64,000 nucleotides of DNA from Gemella sp. zg-570 (lineage in GTDB: Bacteria > Bacillota > Bacilli > Staphylococcales > Gemellaceae): NCBI RefSeq assembly GCF_018866345.1, contig NZ_CP076443.1, forward strand, positions 767,501 to 831,500. Reading direction: 5' to 3'. The translations under genes and the position numbers were made by a program. Under the pieces are notes generated by a model. The model saw only the letters and a program-made list of their open reading frames with translations, made no database searches and had not been told where the DNA came from. Positions 1-7,545 of the stretch are shown here, piece after piece. How positions within the stretch are numbered: the first letter of the stretch is position 1; the number at the start of each line of letters is the position of its first letter.

Positions 1-1603
1 TTCTTGCTTGTAAGATTGAAGTTGCTGACATAGAAAATTCATCTAATCCCATTCCCAAAAGTAAAGGAATTGCAAGAGGATCTCCTCCCATTTCTCCACA
101 CATTCCAGTCCATTTACCTTCTTTATGAGAGGCTTCTATCACACTTTTAACTAATCTTAAAATTGCAGGATTGTATGGTTGGTATAGGTATGATACTTTT
201 TCACTCATACGATCAGCTGCCATAGTATATTGAACAAGGTCATTAGTTCCTATTGAGAAGAAATCAACTTCTTTTGCAAATAAATCTGCAATAACCGCTG
301 TTGATGGTATCTCTACCATTATTCCTAATTCAATTTCATCACTTACTCCTACACCTTCTGAAATCAATTTTTCTTTTTCTTCTAAGAATAGTGCTTTTGC
401 ATTACGGAATTCTTGAACAGTTGCAATCATAGGAAACATTAAACACAGTTTACCAAAAACCGAAGCTCTTAATAATGCTCTTAATTGTGTTCTAAATAAA
501 TCAGTATTATCTAAACAAAGTCTTATGGCTCTATATCCTAAAAATGGATTCATCTCTTTAGGTAAATCTAAATAAGGTAACTCCTTATCTCCGCCAATAT
601 CTAAAGTACGAACAACAACAGGTTTATCTCCCATTCCTTCTAAAACTGCTTTATAGGCTTCAAATTGTTCTTCTTCTGTTGGCAGTGAATCACGTCCCAT
701 GTATAAAAATTCTGTACGGTATAAACCAACAGCTTCGCCACCGTTATTTTTAACACCATCTAGGTCAGCAGGAGTTCCTATATTTGCAGCTAAAATTACT
801 TCATGATCATCTTTACTAACAGTTTTTTCATTTAATAATTTAGCCCATTCTGCCTTTTTAGATTCAAAATCAGTTTCTTTTACTTTATAATTAGAAATTA
901 ATTCTTCTGAAGGATTAATTTCTACTATTCCGTTAAGACCATCTATTATTAGAAAATCTCCATTCTTTACTTGCTCCGTTATATTTCCCGTACCTACTAC
1001 TGCAGGTATTTCTAAAGAACGAGCCATTATAGCTGAATGAGATGTGCGCCCTCCAATATTAGTTGCAAAACCTTTTACAAAATTTCTATTTAATTGAGCA
1101 GTATCAGACGGAGTTAAGTCTTCGGCTATAACAATAACTTCTTCTTCAATTAAACTTGGGTTTGGTAAATTAACACCCAACAAATAAGCAAGTAATCTCT
1201 TAGAAACATCTCTTATATCGGCTGCACGTTCTCTCATATAATCATTATCCATCGATTCAAACATATGAATAAACATATCGGAAGTTTCTTTTAAAGCATA
1301 TTCTGCATTTATCTCTTTAGAAACAATATCCGTTCTAACTGTTCCCATAAATTCTGGGTCATCTAAAATCAGTAAATGGGCTTCAAAGATAGCCGCCTTA
1401 TCTTCTCCAAGATTAACCAAGGCTTTATCTCTAATTATTTCTAATTCTTTTTTTGATAATTCTACCGCTGCATCGAAACGAGAAATTTCTTCTTCAGTAT
1501 CTTGAATTTTTCTTTCGATTACTGTTAAATTTGGTTCAACAAAGATGTATGCTTTAGCAAAAGATATACCTTGTGATGCGGCAATACCTTTTAATTGTAA
1601 CAT
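1..1603 (-). CDS. ptsI: Phosphoenolpyruvate-protein phosphotransferase (PTS Enzyme I), 3' end cut by window edge
   Basis: Cytoplasmic Enzyme I takes phosphate from phosphoenolpyruvate and passes it to HPr, starting the sugar phosphotransferase relay. The ATG lies one base after the ptsH stop codon, so the two genes are translationally coupled. About 534 residues are visible of a usual 570 or so; the frame runs off the left edge. The phosphohistidine motif [12 protein letters not shown] places the active His at residue 189, as in the family. The PEP-binding part is present (LYRTEFLYM, the [10 protein letters not shown] stretch, [10 protein letters not shown]) and the catalytic [10 protein letters not shown] is near the cut end. 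No frameshift or missing key residue is seen. Identification is secure. Confidence 0.97.
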   Translation of the reverse strand, partial: MLQLKGIAASQGISFAKAYIFVEPNLTVIERKIQDTEEEISRFDAAVELSKKELEIIRDKALVNLGEDKAAIFEAHLLILDDPEFMGTVRTDIVSKEINAEYALKETSDMFIHMFESMDNDYMRERAADIRDVSKRLLAYLLGVNLPNPSLIEEEVIVIAEDLTPSDTAQLNRNFVKGFATNIGGRTSHSAIMARSLEIPAVVGTGNITEQVKNGDFLIIDGLNGIVEINPSEELISNYKVKETDFESKKAEWAKLLNEKTVSKDDHEVILAANIGTPADLDGVKNNGGEAVGLYRTEFLYMGRDSLPTEEEQFEAYKAVLEGMGDKPVVVRTLDIGGDKELPYLDLPKEMNPFLGYRAIRLCLDNTDLFRTQLRALLRASVFGKLCLMFPMIATVQEFRNAKALFLEEKEKLISEGVGVSDEIELGIMVEIPSTAVIADLFAKEVDFFSIGTNDLVQYTMAADRMSEKVSYLYQPYNPAILRLVKSVIEASHKEGKWTGMCGEMGGDPLAIPLLLGMGLDEFSMSATSILQAR

Positions 1604-1604
1604 A

Positions 1605-1868
1605 CTATATTAATCCTTCTTTCTTCAATGTTTCTTCAATAGTATTCAGTGCTACTTCTTCATCTGAACCATCAGCATAGATTGTAACAACTGCATCTTT
1701 AGCAACACCAAGACTCATAACACCCATTATTGATTTTAAATTAACTCTTCTTCCTTTAAATTCTAATTCGATATTAGATTCAAATTTAGAAGCTGCTTGC
1801 ACCAAGAGTGTAGCTGGTCTGGCGTGTATTCCTGTTTCATCAACAATTTTATATTCTCTTTGTAACAT
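1605..1868 (-). CDS. ptsH: Phosphocarrier protein HPr
   Basis: Small cytoplasmic phosphocarrier between Enzyme I and the sugar-specific EII proteins, 87 residues, the usual HPr length. His15 in TGIHARPAT is the phosphoryl acceptor, and Ser46 in NLKSIMGV is the site that HPr kinase modifies in Gram-positive carbon catabolite control. A longer reading frame extends 28 codons upstream, but the start chosen here has an AAGGAG ribosome binding site and gives the canonical N-terminus and exact His15/Ser46 numbering. It is the first gene of ptsH-ptsI and has its own promoter just upstream. Confidence 0.98.
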   Translation of the reverse strand: MLQREYKIVDETGIHARPATLLVQAASKFESNIELEFKGRRVNLKSIMGVMSLGVAKDAVVTIYADGSDEEVALNTIEETLKKEGLI

Positions 1869-1907
1869 AATAAAATTCTCCTTATATATTATATATTTTA
1901 CATGATT

Positions 1908-1936
1908 ATAATAGCACATACCTTTAATATTTACAA
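1908..1936 (-). promoter_or_regulatory. ptsHI promoter
   Basis: On the minus strand, TTGTAA and TATTAT are separated by 17 bases, with a TGC just before the -10 (extended -10). The start site would fall about 35 bases before the ptsH ATG. The -35 overlaps a 9-base direct repeat described separately. Confidence 0.6.
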
Positions 1937-1950
1937 GTCTTTTACAAGTC
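1931..1950 (-). repeat. Two direct copies of GACTTGTAA, 11 bases apart, over the ptsHI -35
   Basis: TTACAAGTC occurs at 1931-1939 and again at 1942-1950 (plus-strand reading). The 11-base phase is about one helical turn, and the first copy contains the -35 hexamer. It may be a regulator site or a duplicated -35; no known operator is recognised. Confidence 0.45.
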
Positions 1951-2053
1951 ATAAAAAGAAAAAATAATTTTTTTTAAGTAATTTTTTATATATTTTAAAT
2001 CTTTATCGAGATATATATTATAAAATATTATCCCAGCCTTTATTTATAATTAA

Positions 2054-2089
2054 ATTTTATTTTAAATATTAAAGTATTTAAAATAAAAT
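2054..2089. repeat. Perfect 15-base AT-only inverted repeat
   Basis: ATTTTATTTTAAATA and its exact complement flank a six-base loop (TTAAAG). It lies between the queH end and the ptsHI promoter, just past the stronger hairpin at 2095-2124. It may reinforce termination; no gene is seen here. Confidence 0.5.
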
Positions 2090-2090
2090 G

Positions 2091-2124
2091 AAAATAGAAT
2101 GCAAAATAATTATTTTACACTCTA
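2091..2124 (-). terminator. Terminator of the ruvA-ruvB-queH operon
   Basis: In the minus-strand RNA, TAGAGTGTAAAAT pairs with ATTTTGCATTCTA, complete if two G-U pairs are allowed, and is followed by a U-rich stretch. It lies about 20 bases after the restored queH stop. The plus-strand RNA would have mismatches at those two positions, so it best fits minus-strand transcription. Confidence 0.6.
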
Positions 2125-2142
2125 TAAACTTAAAAATATTTT

Positions 2143-2890
2143 TTACTTAATTAATGATTTGTATTCAAGATATTTTTCATGATTTTCATTAAATGCTTTA
2201 GCACTTTTATTAATTTCTTTTAAGTCTACTCCTTGCTTTATAGCTGCAAACACACAACCACAATAACATTGTCTATAAATATTATATTCATCACACATTT
2301 CAATAGACCTTTTATAACCATTATTTTTTTTAAAATCAGATGGTAGATAATATATAGAAATTTTTTCTTGTAGTTCGTAGCCACTTTCATTGATTACTTG
2401 TGCGTTTTTTTTTGGGACTTAGAGTAAGGGCTGAAGCAAAATAATCAAAATTTAATTCTTGTGCTTTTTCTGCTGTACTGTTTAAACGCATTTCATAACA
2501 TATATGACATCTTTCTCCACCCTCTTTTTCTTCTTCATAACCTCTTACTGCCTTTAAAAATTTACTTGGCTTGTATTCATCAAAAATAAATGAAACATTA
2601 TTTCCTGTTTTTTTATTAAAATTATCAATAAAATCTTTTTGAACAAGCATTCTTTTAATATATTCTTCTTTGGGATGAATATTAGAATTTGAAAAAAATA
2701 TTGTAATATCCGAAAATTTTGATAAATATTCTAAAACATAGGTGCTACATGGTGCACAACATGAATGTATTAATAATTTTGGTCTTATATTTTTTCTTTC
2801 CCATTCTTTTATTAATTCTTTTAAAACATTATCATAATTTATTTTTTGATTTTTATGTCTTGTATTTATAAATTGTTTACTATCTATCAT
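2143..2890 (-). pseudogene. queH: Epoxyqueuosine reductase QueH, frameshifted at an A9 run
   Basis: QueH reduces epoxyqueuosine to queuosine in the wobble position of certain tRNAs. The first 160 or so residues carry the family cysteines (HSCCAPCS, ERCHICYEMRL), ending FASALTLSPKK. At a run of nine A residues (plus-strand T run 2405-2413) the frame shifts and stops at 2387. Dropping one A restores KNAQVINESGYEL and the remaining cysteine motif RQCYCGC, ending at a stop at 2143-2145; the restored protein is 248 residues, the normal size. The start overlaps the ruvB stop as ATGA. Either a recent inactivating insertion, a sequence error, or a slippage site that still yields some full-length product. 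It is the last gene of ruvA-ruvB-queH. Confidence 0.85.
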
Positions 2891-3888
2891 TTAAAATTGT
2901 CCTCTTCTCCTAAATGTTTATAGGCTTTAAAAGTTGCTTTTCTTCCTCTAAGAGTTCTTTCAATAAATCCTTCTTTTACCAAATAAGGTTCATAAACATC
3001 TTCTATCGTTATACTTTCTTCTCCAATAGTTATCGCTATAGTTTCTAGTCCTACTGGTTTACCTTCATATCTTTTTACTAAACACTCAAGTATTTTATAA
3101 TCAATATTGTCAAGTCCACTTGAATCTACCTGTAATAAATCTAATGAATTAATTGCTAATTCTTTTGTGATAATTCCCTCATTTTTTACTTGTGCAAAAT
3201 CTCTTACCCTCTTTAAAAGTCTATTTGCTATACGAGGAGTTCCTCTTGACCTTTTAGCAATTTGATAGGTACTCATATCATCAATTTGGCAATCATATAT
3301 ATTGGCACTTCTTTTTAATATTTTTTGTAAATCATCACTATTATAAAATTCTAATCGACAGTGGACTCCAAACCTATCTCTTAAAGGAGCAGTCAAAGAT
3401 CCAGCTCTAGTAGTTGCACCTATTAAAGTAAATGGAGGTAATTCTATCCTGACACTTCTTGAGTCTTCTCCTTTTCCTATAACTATATCTAGATAAAAAT
3501 CTTCCATTGCTGAATATAAAATTTCTTCTATTGACCTAGTTATTCTATGAATTTCATCAATAAATAAAACATCTCCTGGTTCTAATGTTGTTAATATTGT
3601 TGCAAGGTCGCCAGATTTTTCTATACTAGGGCCAGATGTGTATTTAATATTTACTTCCATTTCATTTGCTATTACTGTTGCTAAAGTTGTTTTACCCAGT
3701 CCTGGAGGTCCATAAATTAAACAATGGTCTAAAACTTCATTTCTAATTTTTGCCGCTTTTATAAAAATTTCAAGATTTTCTTTTATTTTATCTTGACCTA
3801 TATATTGTTTTAAAAATTTTGGTCTTAGTGATTGTTCATTTTCTTCTTCATAAGTATTTGATTGACTTGAAAGCAATCTATCATCCAT
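2887..3888 (-). CDS. ruvB: Holliday junction branch-migration helicase RuvB
   Basis: AAA+ ATPase that forms hexameric rings with RuvA and drives branch migration of Holliday junctions during recombinational repair. 333 residues, typical. Walker [10 protein letters not shown] spans residues 60-68, Walker B FIDEIHR is at about 109-114, and the sensor region [13 protein letters not shown] and arginine-finger region PLRDRFG are present. A C-terminal winged-helix DNA-binding region follows. It lies 24 bases after ruvA and overlaps queH by four bases (ATGA). No RuvC gene is seen here, as expected for Bacillota, which use RecU. Confidence 0.98.
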   Translation of the reverse strand: MDDRLLSSQSNTYEEENEQSLRPKFLKQYIGQDKIKENLEIFIKAAKIRNEVLDHCLIYGPPGLGKTTLATVIANEMEVNIKYTSGPSIEKSGDLATILTTLEPGDVLFIDEIHRITRSIEEILYSAMEDFYLDIVIGKGEDSRSVRIELPPFTLIGATTRAGSLTAPLRDRFGVHCRLEFYNSDDLQKILKRSANIYDCQIDDMSTYQIAKRSRGTPRIANRLLKRVRDFAQVKNEGIITKELAINSLDLLQVDSSGLDNIDYKILECLVKRYEGKPVGLETIAITIGEESITIEDVYEPYLVKEGFIERTLRGRKATFKAYKHLGEEDNFK

Positions 3889-3912
3889 TACAAAATTTAT
3901 CCTTTCATTATA

Positions 3913-4491
3913 TTATTTAACACTTATTAATAATTTTAATCCTTGTTTTACAAATTCATCTGCTGTTTTATATTCGTATAAAGATAATTGTTTTTCTATT
4001 TTTGATAATTCTTTTTTATTATACCCTAAAGCTTCTAAGGCTAAAATTGCATCTATTAATTCTTGATTTTTATTTGTATTGAAATTATTATCGTTTATAA
4101 AATCAATTTTACCTTTTAAATCTAAAATAATTTGTTGAGCTGATTTTTTACCTATACCAGGAAATTTAGTCATGTAATTAACATCAGATTTATCTATTGC
4201 TTCAATTATTTCATCACTTTTTGCTCCAGCTAAAATAGCTAAAGCACTTTTAGGACCAACGCCTTTTACCTTTAACAAAAGTAAAAAAACTTCCTTTTGT
4301 TCTTTTGTTTTAAATCCATATAGTGTATTTGAATCTTCACGTATTTGTTGGCTGATAAAAATAGTTACTTCTTCAGATATAGTATACTCATAAGGATTAG
4401 GAACTAAAATATCATATCCTATATAATTATTTTCTAAAATTATATTTTTGGGGCTTATTTCTGTTACAGTACCTTTTATATATGCGTACAT
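3913..4491 (-). CDS. ruvA: Holliday junction DNA helicase subunit RuvA
   Basis: RuvA tetramers bind the four-way junction and load RuvB. 192 residues, typical. The N-terminal OB fold begins MYAYIKGTVTEI, the two helix-hairpin-helix motifs are at VKGVGPKSALAIL and FPGIGKKSAQQII, and the C-terminal RuvB-binding domain follows (ELIDAILALEALGY). It is first of the operon, with an AGGAGAAAGT ribosome binding site and its own promoter at 4526-4553. Confidence 0.97.
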   Translation of the reverse strand: MYAYIKGTVTEISPKNIILENNYIGYDILVPNPYEYTISEEVTIFISQQIREDSNTLYGFKTKEQKEVFLLLLKVKGVGPKSALAILAGAKSDEIIEAIDKSDVNYMTKFPGIGKKSAQQIILDLKGKIDFINDNNFNTNKNQELIDAILALEALGYNKKELSKIEKQLSLYEYKTADEFVKQGLKLLISVK

Positions 4492-4525
4492 TACTTTCTC
4501 CTAATTTAAAATATTACATTTTTAA

Positions 4526-4553
4526 ATTATAACATATTATTTTTTAAATACAA
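4526..4553 (-). promoter_or_regulatory. ruvAB-queH promoter with extended -10
   Basis: TGTTATAAT occupies 4526-4534 on the minus strand; a TTGTAT -35 lies 16 bases upstream, inside the U-tract of the preceding lspA terminator. The leader would be about 30 bases. Confidence 0.65.
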
Positions 4554-4582
4554 AAATAGTTACGCAATTGCGTAACTATTTT
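4553..4582 (-). terminator. Terminator after lspA: perfect 30-base palindrome
   Basis: AAAATAGTTACGCAA is followed directly by its complement, then TTTTTGTATTT on the minus strand. The arms are GC-containing at the centre (ACGC/GCGT). It overlaps the lspA stop codon at 4581-4583 and closes the prmA-to-lspA gene run. Confidence 0.85.
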
Positions 4583-5030
4583 AATCTTCATTATAAATTT
4601 TTATAGCTAATAACAAAACGCCTATACATATAAAAGTATCTGCAAAATTAAAAATTGGAAAATCATAACCAAATAAATTAAAATCTAAAAAATCAACAAC
4701 TTCTCCTGTCCTAATTCTATCTATAAAATTACCAATAGCTCCACCTACTATAAGAGAAAATATTATATAATCAATTTTTTTAAATTTTTTTAAATTTTTA
4801 AATAAATAATAAAATATACTAATTAAAAATATTATAGTAATTGATATAAAGAATATTCTACTATTTTCTAATATTCCCCAAGCTGCTCCCCTATTTCTAT
4901 GTGAAGTTATATAGAAAAAATTATTTATAATTTCTACACTTTCTCCTAAATTAAATTTTGTTAAAATTAAATATTTAGAAACTTGGTCTAGTAAAATTAA
5001 AATTATTGATATTATACTTACTATTATCAT
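4581..5030 (-). CDS. lspA: Lipoprotein signal peptidase (signal peptidase II)
   Basis: Membrane aspartyl protease that cleaves the signal peptide of lipid-modified prolipoproteins. 149 residues with four hydrophobic segments (about 1-23, 58-77, 86-103, 126-146). The two catalytic aspartates sit in conserved boxes: Asp113 in GEVVDFLDF after GGAIGNFIDRI, and Asp131 in FNFADTFICIG. The upstream HRNRGAAWGIL box is also typical. Its start overlaps the end of nth by four bases. A strong terminator overlaps its stop codon. Confidence 0.97.
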   Translation of the reverse strand: MIIVSIISIILILLDQVSKYLILTKFNLGESVEIINNFFYITSHRNRGAAWGILENSRIFFISITIIFLISIFYYLFKNLKKFKKIDYIIFSLIVGGAIGNFIDRIRTGEVVDFLDFNLFGYDFPIFNFADTFICIGVLLLAIKIYNED

Positions 5031-5683
5031 TCTTTTCTCCTATTTATTTTGTAGCTACAAATTTTATATAGTTCACAGCTACTACATTCTGGTTTTTTTG
5101 CCTTGCACTTATATCGCCCAAAATGTATTAGTTGATGATGTAATTTACTCCATTTATCTTTAGGAAATAATTTCATTAGCTTATATTCTACTTGTAAAGG
5201 AGAATCCGATTTTCTTGCAAATTTTAATCTTTTTGACACTCTCTCAACATGAGTATCAACCGCTATTGCTGGAATATTAAATCCTACTGACATAACAACA
5301 TTGGCTGTTTTTCTTCCGACACCAGGTAATTTTATTAAATTTTCTAAATCATTTGGTATCGAATAGTTAAAATCTTCTCTTAACATTATAGCCATATTTT
5401 TTATATTTTTAGATTTTGCCTTGTATAGACCTAATGTTTTTATATAGTTTTCTATCTCAGCAACATCTGCATCAGCATAATCATCTATGGTTTTAAATCT
5501 ATTAAATAATTCTGGTGTTGCTCTATTTACATATTCATCTTTGCATTGGGCTGACAATAAAACTGCTATTAAAAGTTCTAAATTATTAGAAAAGTTTAAT
5601 TCACAATCAACATCAGGAAAAATTTCATCTAAGTATTCTTGAAAAAATTTTAGTTTGTCTTTCTTATTTATTGAGCCAGTCAT
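5027..5683 (-). CDS. nth: Endonuclease III (DNA glycosylase/AP lyase)
   Basis: Base-excision repair enzyme removing oxidised pyrimidines and cutting the abasic site. 218 residues, typical. The helix-hairpin-helix LPGVGRKTANVV carries the catalytic Lys, the catalytic Asp is in IAVDTHVERVSKRL, and the iron-sulfur cluster ligands follow the family pattern C-X6-C-X2-C-X5-C near the C-terminus (CKAKKPECSSCELYKIC). Its 5' end overlaps the 3' end of dnaD by 20 bases, the same pairing of nth and dnaD seen in Bacillus and Staphylococcus. The ribosome site (GAGGAC) is rather far from the ATG, so translational coupling is likely. Confidence 0.97.
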   Translation of the reverse strand: MTGSINKKDKLKFFQEYLDEIFPDVDCELNFSNNLELLIAVLLSAQCKDEYVNRATPELFNRFKTIDDYADADVAEIENYIKTLGLYKAKSKNIKNMAIMLREDFNYSIPNDLENLIKLPGVGRKTANVVMSVGFNIPAIAVDTHVERVSKRLKFARKSDSPLQVEYKLMKLFPKDKWSKLHHQLIHFGRYKCKAKKPECSSCELYKICSYKINRRKE

Positions 5684-6188
5684 AATTTAAAATATCGTCC
5701 TCATCTAAATCTTTGCTAATTTCTACGGGTTTATTATTCAAAATACCATTTACATAACTAATATTTTTAGATATTCTAAATGCCTCATTTATTTCTTCTT
5801 TTGTGAATTTTTTATCAATCCAAGAAGAAATAATATCCATTTCTTTTGAAGTTAATAATTTATTAACTATTTTTTCTGCTAGTAAGCAAAGTTCTTTCAA
5901 GGTGTAATATTTTTTATTTTGACTACCTATATTAAAAACTATGTACTTATTAGAGCTAAGCGAAACTATATTTTTAGAATAAAGCTTGTGGATATTGTTC
6001 ATAAAAACTTCTTCTGGAATTGACAATTCTGCGGAAAAATTTTTAACATTAAATTGTCTTGTTCCTTGTTGAGAAATATAATTTAGTTGTAGTAAGAAAA
6101 ATGCTTCTTCTTTAGTTAAATTGTATTTAGAGTAATTAAGTAAAAAATCCTGTTCAACAAACAATCCTTTAAAATCAACATTTTGCAT
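5664..6188 (-). CDS. dnaD: DnaD-family replication initiation/restart protein (short form)
   Basis: DnaD helps load the replicative helicase at oriC and at restarted forks in Bacillota. The first 105 or so residues look like the winged-helix N-terminal domain (LTKEEAFFLLQLNYIS onward). Residues about 110-155 match the DnaD C-terminal domain, with the signature-like ISYVNGILNN. At 174 residues it is clearly shorter than Bacillus DnaD (about 230), with a compact linker and little after the YDWLNK ending. It sits between asnS and nth, the conserved Bacillota order asnS-dnaD-nth, which supports the call despite weak sequence conservation. Confidence 0.85.
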   Translation of the reverse strand: MQNVDFKGLFVEQDFLLNYSKYNLTKEEAFFLLQLNYISQQGTRQFNVKNFSAELSIPEEVFMNNIHKLYSKNIVSLSSNKYIVFNIGSQNKKYYTLKELCLLAEKIVNKLLTSKEMDIISSWIDKKFTKEEINEAFRISKNISYVNGILNNKPVEISKDLDEDDILNYDWLNK

Positions 6189-6189
6189 T

Positions 6190-7476
6190 TTATGGTAACA
6201 ACCTATTTAACAATCTAGGGAATGGAATTGTTTCTCGAACATGACCGTTGCCAGTAATCCAAGCAACTGTTCTTTCTAATCCAAGACCAAATCCTGAATG
6301 TTCTACTGAACCGTATTTTCTCAAGTCTAAATACCAACTATAAGCATCTAAATTCAAATTATGATTTTTTATATTTTCTAATAAGACATCATAATTATCT
6401 TCACGCTGAGAACCACCTATAATCTCTCCGTATCCTTCAGGTGCAATTAAATCGGCACAAAGAACAGTTCCTTTATTTACTTTGTCTTCTTTCATATAAA
6501 AAGGTTTTATATCTTTAGGCCAATGCGTAATAAAAACTGGCTTTTTATATGAATTAGCTATAAATGTTTCATGAGGAGAGCCGAAATCTTCTCCATATTC
6601 TATATCATCAAAACCGTTTTCTTTTAAAAGTGCTATCGCATCTTTATACTTAATACGAGGGAAGGCTCCAGTTGCAGATTTAAGCGATTCAATATCTCTT
6701 CCTAAAATTTTTAATTCTTTTTCATTTTTGTTAATAACATCGTTAATTAAATAATTAACATATTTTTCTTGAACTTGTAAACTTTCATCATGATTACAAA
6801 ATGCCATTTCAGGTTCTATCATCCAAAACTCTATTAAATGACGACGAGTTTTAGATTTTTCAGCACGAAAAGTTGGACCAAAAGAATAAACTTTTCCAAA
6901 TGACATAGCACACGCCTCCATGTAAAGCTGACCAGATTGAGAAAGATATGCTTCTTCTTCAAAATATTTAGTATTAAATAATTCTGTTGTTCCTTCTGGG
7001 GCTAAAGATGTTAAAATAGGTGGATCTAGTTTTAAAAATCCTTCTTTTTCAAAAAAATCATAAGTAGATTTTATAATTTGATTTCTTATTTTTAAAATAG
7101 TGTGTTGCTTTTTAGACCTAATCCACAAGTGGCGACTATCTGCTAAAAAGTCTACACCATGCTCTTTAGGAGTTATAGGATAATCCGTAGCAATACTAAT
7201 AACTTTGAAATCAGATATTTCAAGCTCTATACCTGATAACTCTCTAACATTTTCTTTAATTATTCCTGTAACTTCTAGTGATGTTTCTTGTGTTAAGTGT
7301 CTTAATTCTTGATATTTTTGCTCACCTAAAGTTTCTTTTAAAGCAACTCCTTGTATAAATCCAGCTCCGTATCTCAACTGGAAGAAAGCAATTTTACCAC
7401 TACTTCTTTTATTTGCTATCCAAGCACCAAGTTTTACTTCTTCACCAATTTTTTCATTCAAATTATTGATATTCAC
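6190..7476 (-). CDS. asnS: Asparaginyl-tRNA synthetase
   Basis: Class II synthetase charging tRNA-Asn. 428 residues, typical for the bacterial enzyme. An N-terminal OB-fold anticodon-binding domain (about 14-100) precedes the catalytic core with motif 2 [16 protein letters not shown] and motif 3 [15 protein letters not shown]. The sequence [10 protein letters not shown]-like stretch ([16 protein letters not shown]) and [13 protein letters not shown] separate AsnRS from AspRS. The direct AsnRS route implies no need for amidation of Asp-tRNA-Asn. A consensus-like promoter lies just upstream, inside the gap after the dinG-like gene; dnaD follows after one base. Confidence 0.97.
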   Translation of the reverse strand: MNINNLNEKIGEEVKLGAWIANKRSSGKIAFFQLRYGAGFIQGVALKETLGEQKYQELRHLTQETSLEVTGIIKENVRELSGIELEISDFKVISIATDYPITPKEHGVDFLADSRHLWIRSKKQHTILKIRNQIIKSTYDFFEKEGFLKLDPPILTSLAPEGTTELFNTKYFEEEAYLSQSGQLYMEACAMSFGKVYSFGPTFRAEKSKTRRHLIEFWMIEPEMAFCNHDESLQVQEKYVNYLINDVINKNEKELKILGRDIESLKSATGAFPRIKYKDAIALLKENGFDDIEYGEDFGSPHETFIANSYKKPVFITHWPKDIKPFYMKEDKVNKGTVLCADLIAPEGYGEIIGGSQREDNYDVLLENIKNHNLNLDAYSWYLDLRKYGSVEHSGFGLGLERTVAWITGNGHVRETIPFPRLLNRLLP

Positions 7477-7507
7477 AACATTTTCTCCTTCTTTGTAAAC
7501 TAAATTA

Positions 7508-7536
7508 ATTATAATATATCAAATTTTAAATTACAA
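7508..7536 (-). promoter_or_regulatory. Promoter for asnS-dnaD-nth-lspA
   Basis: TTGTAA and TATAAT on the minus strand are 17 bases apart, placing a start site about 25 bases before the AGGAG of asnS. The leader is too short for a T-box. Confidence 0.65.
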
Positions 7537-7545
7537 TTAATATTT

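Noticed and set aside
1953-2386. A separate small gene downstream of the truncated queH frame
   Set aside because: The frame at 2143-2404 is the displaced C-terminus of QueH itself, with RQCYCGC in the expected place, not an independent gene.
7477-7545. T-box leader for asnS
   Set aside because: The whole gap is under 70 bases and has no T-box sequence or antiterminator hairpin.
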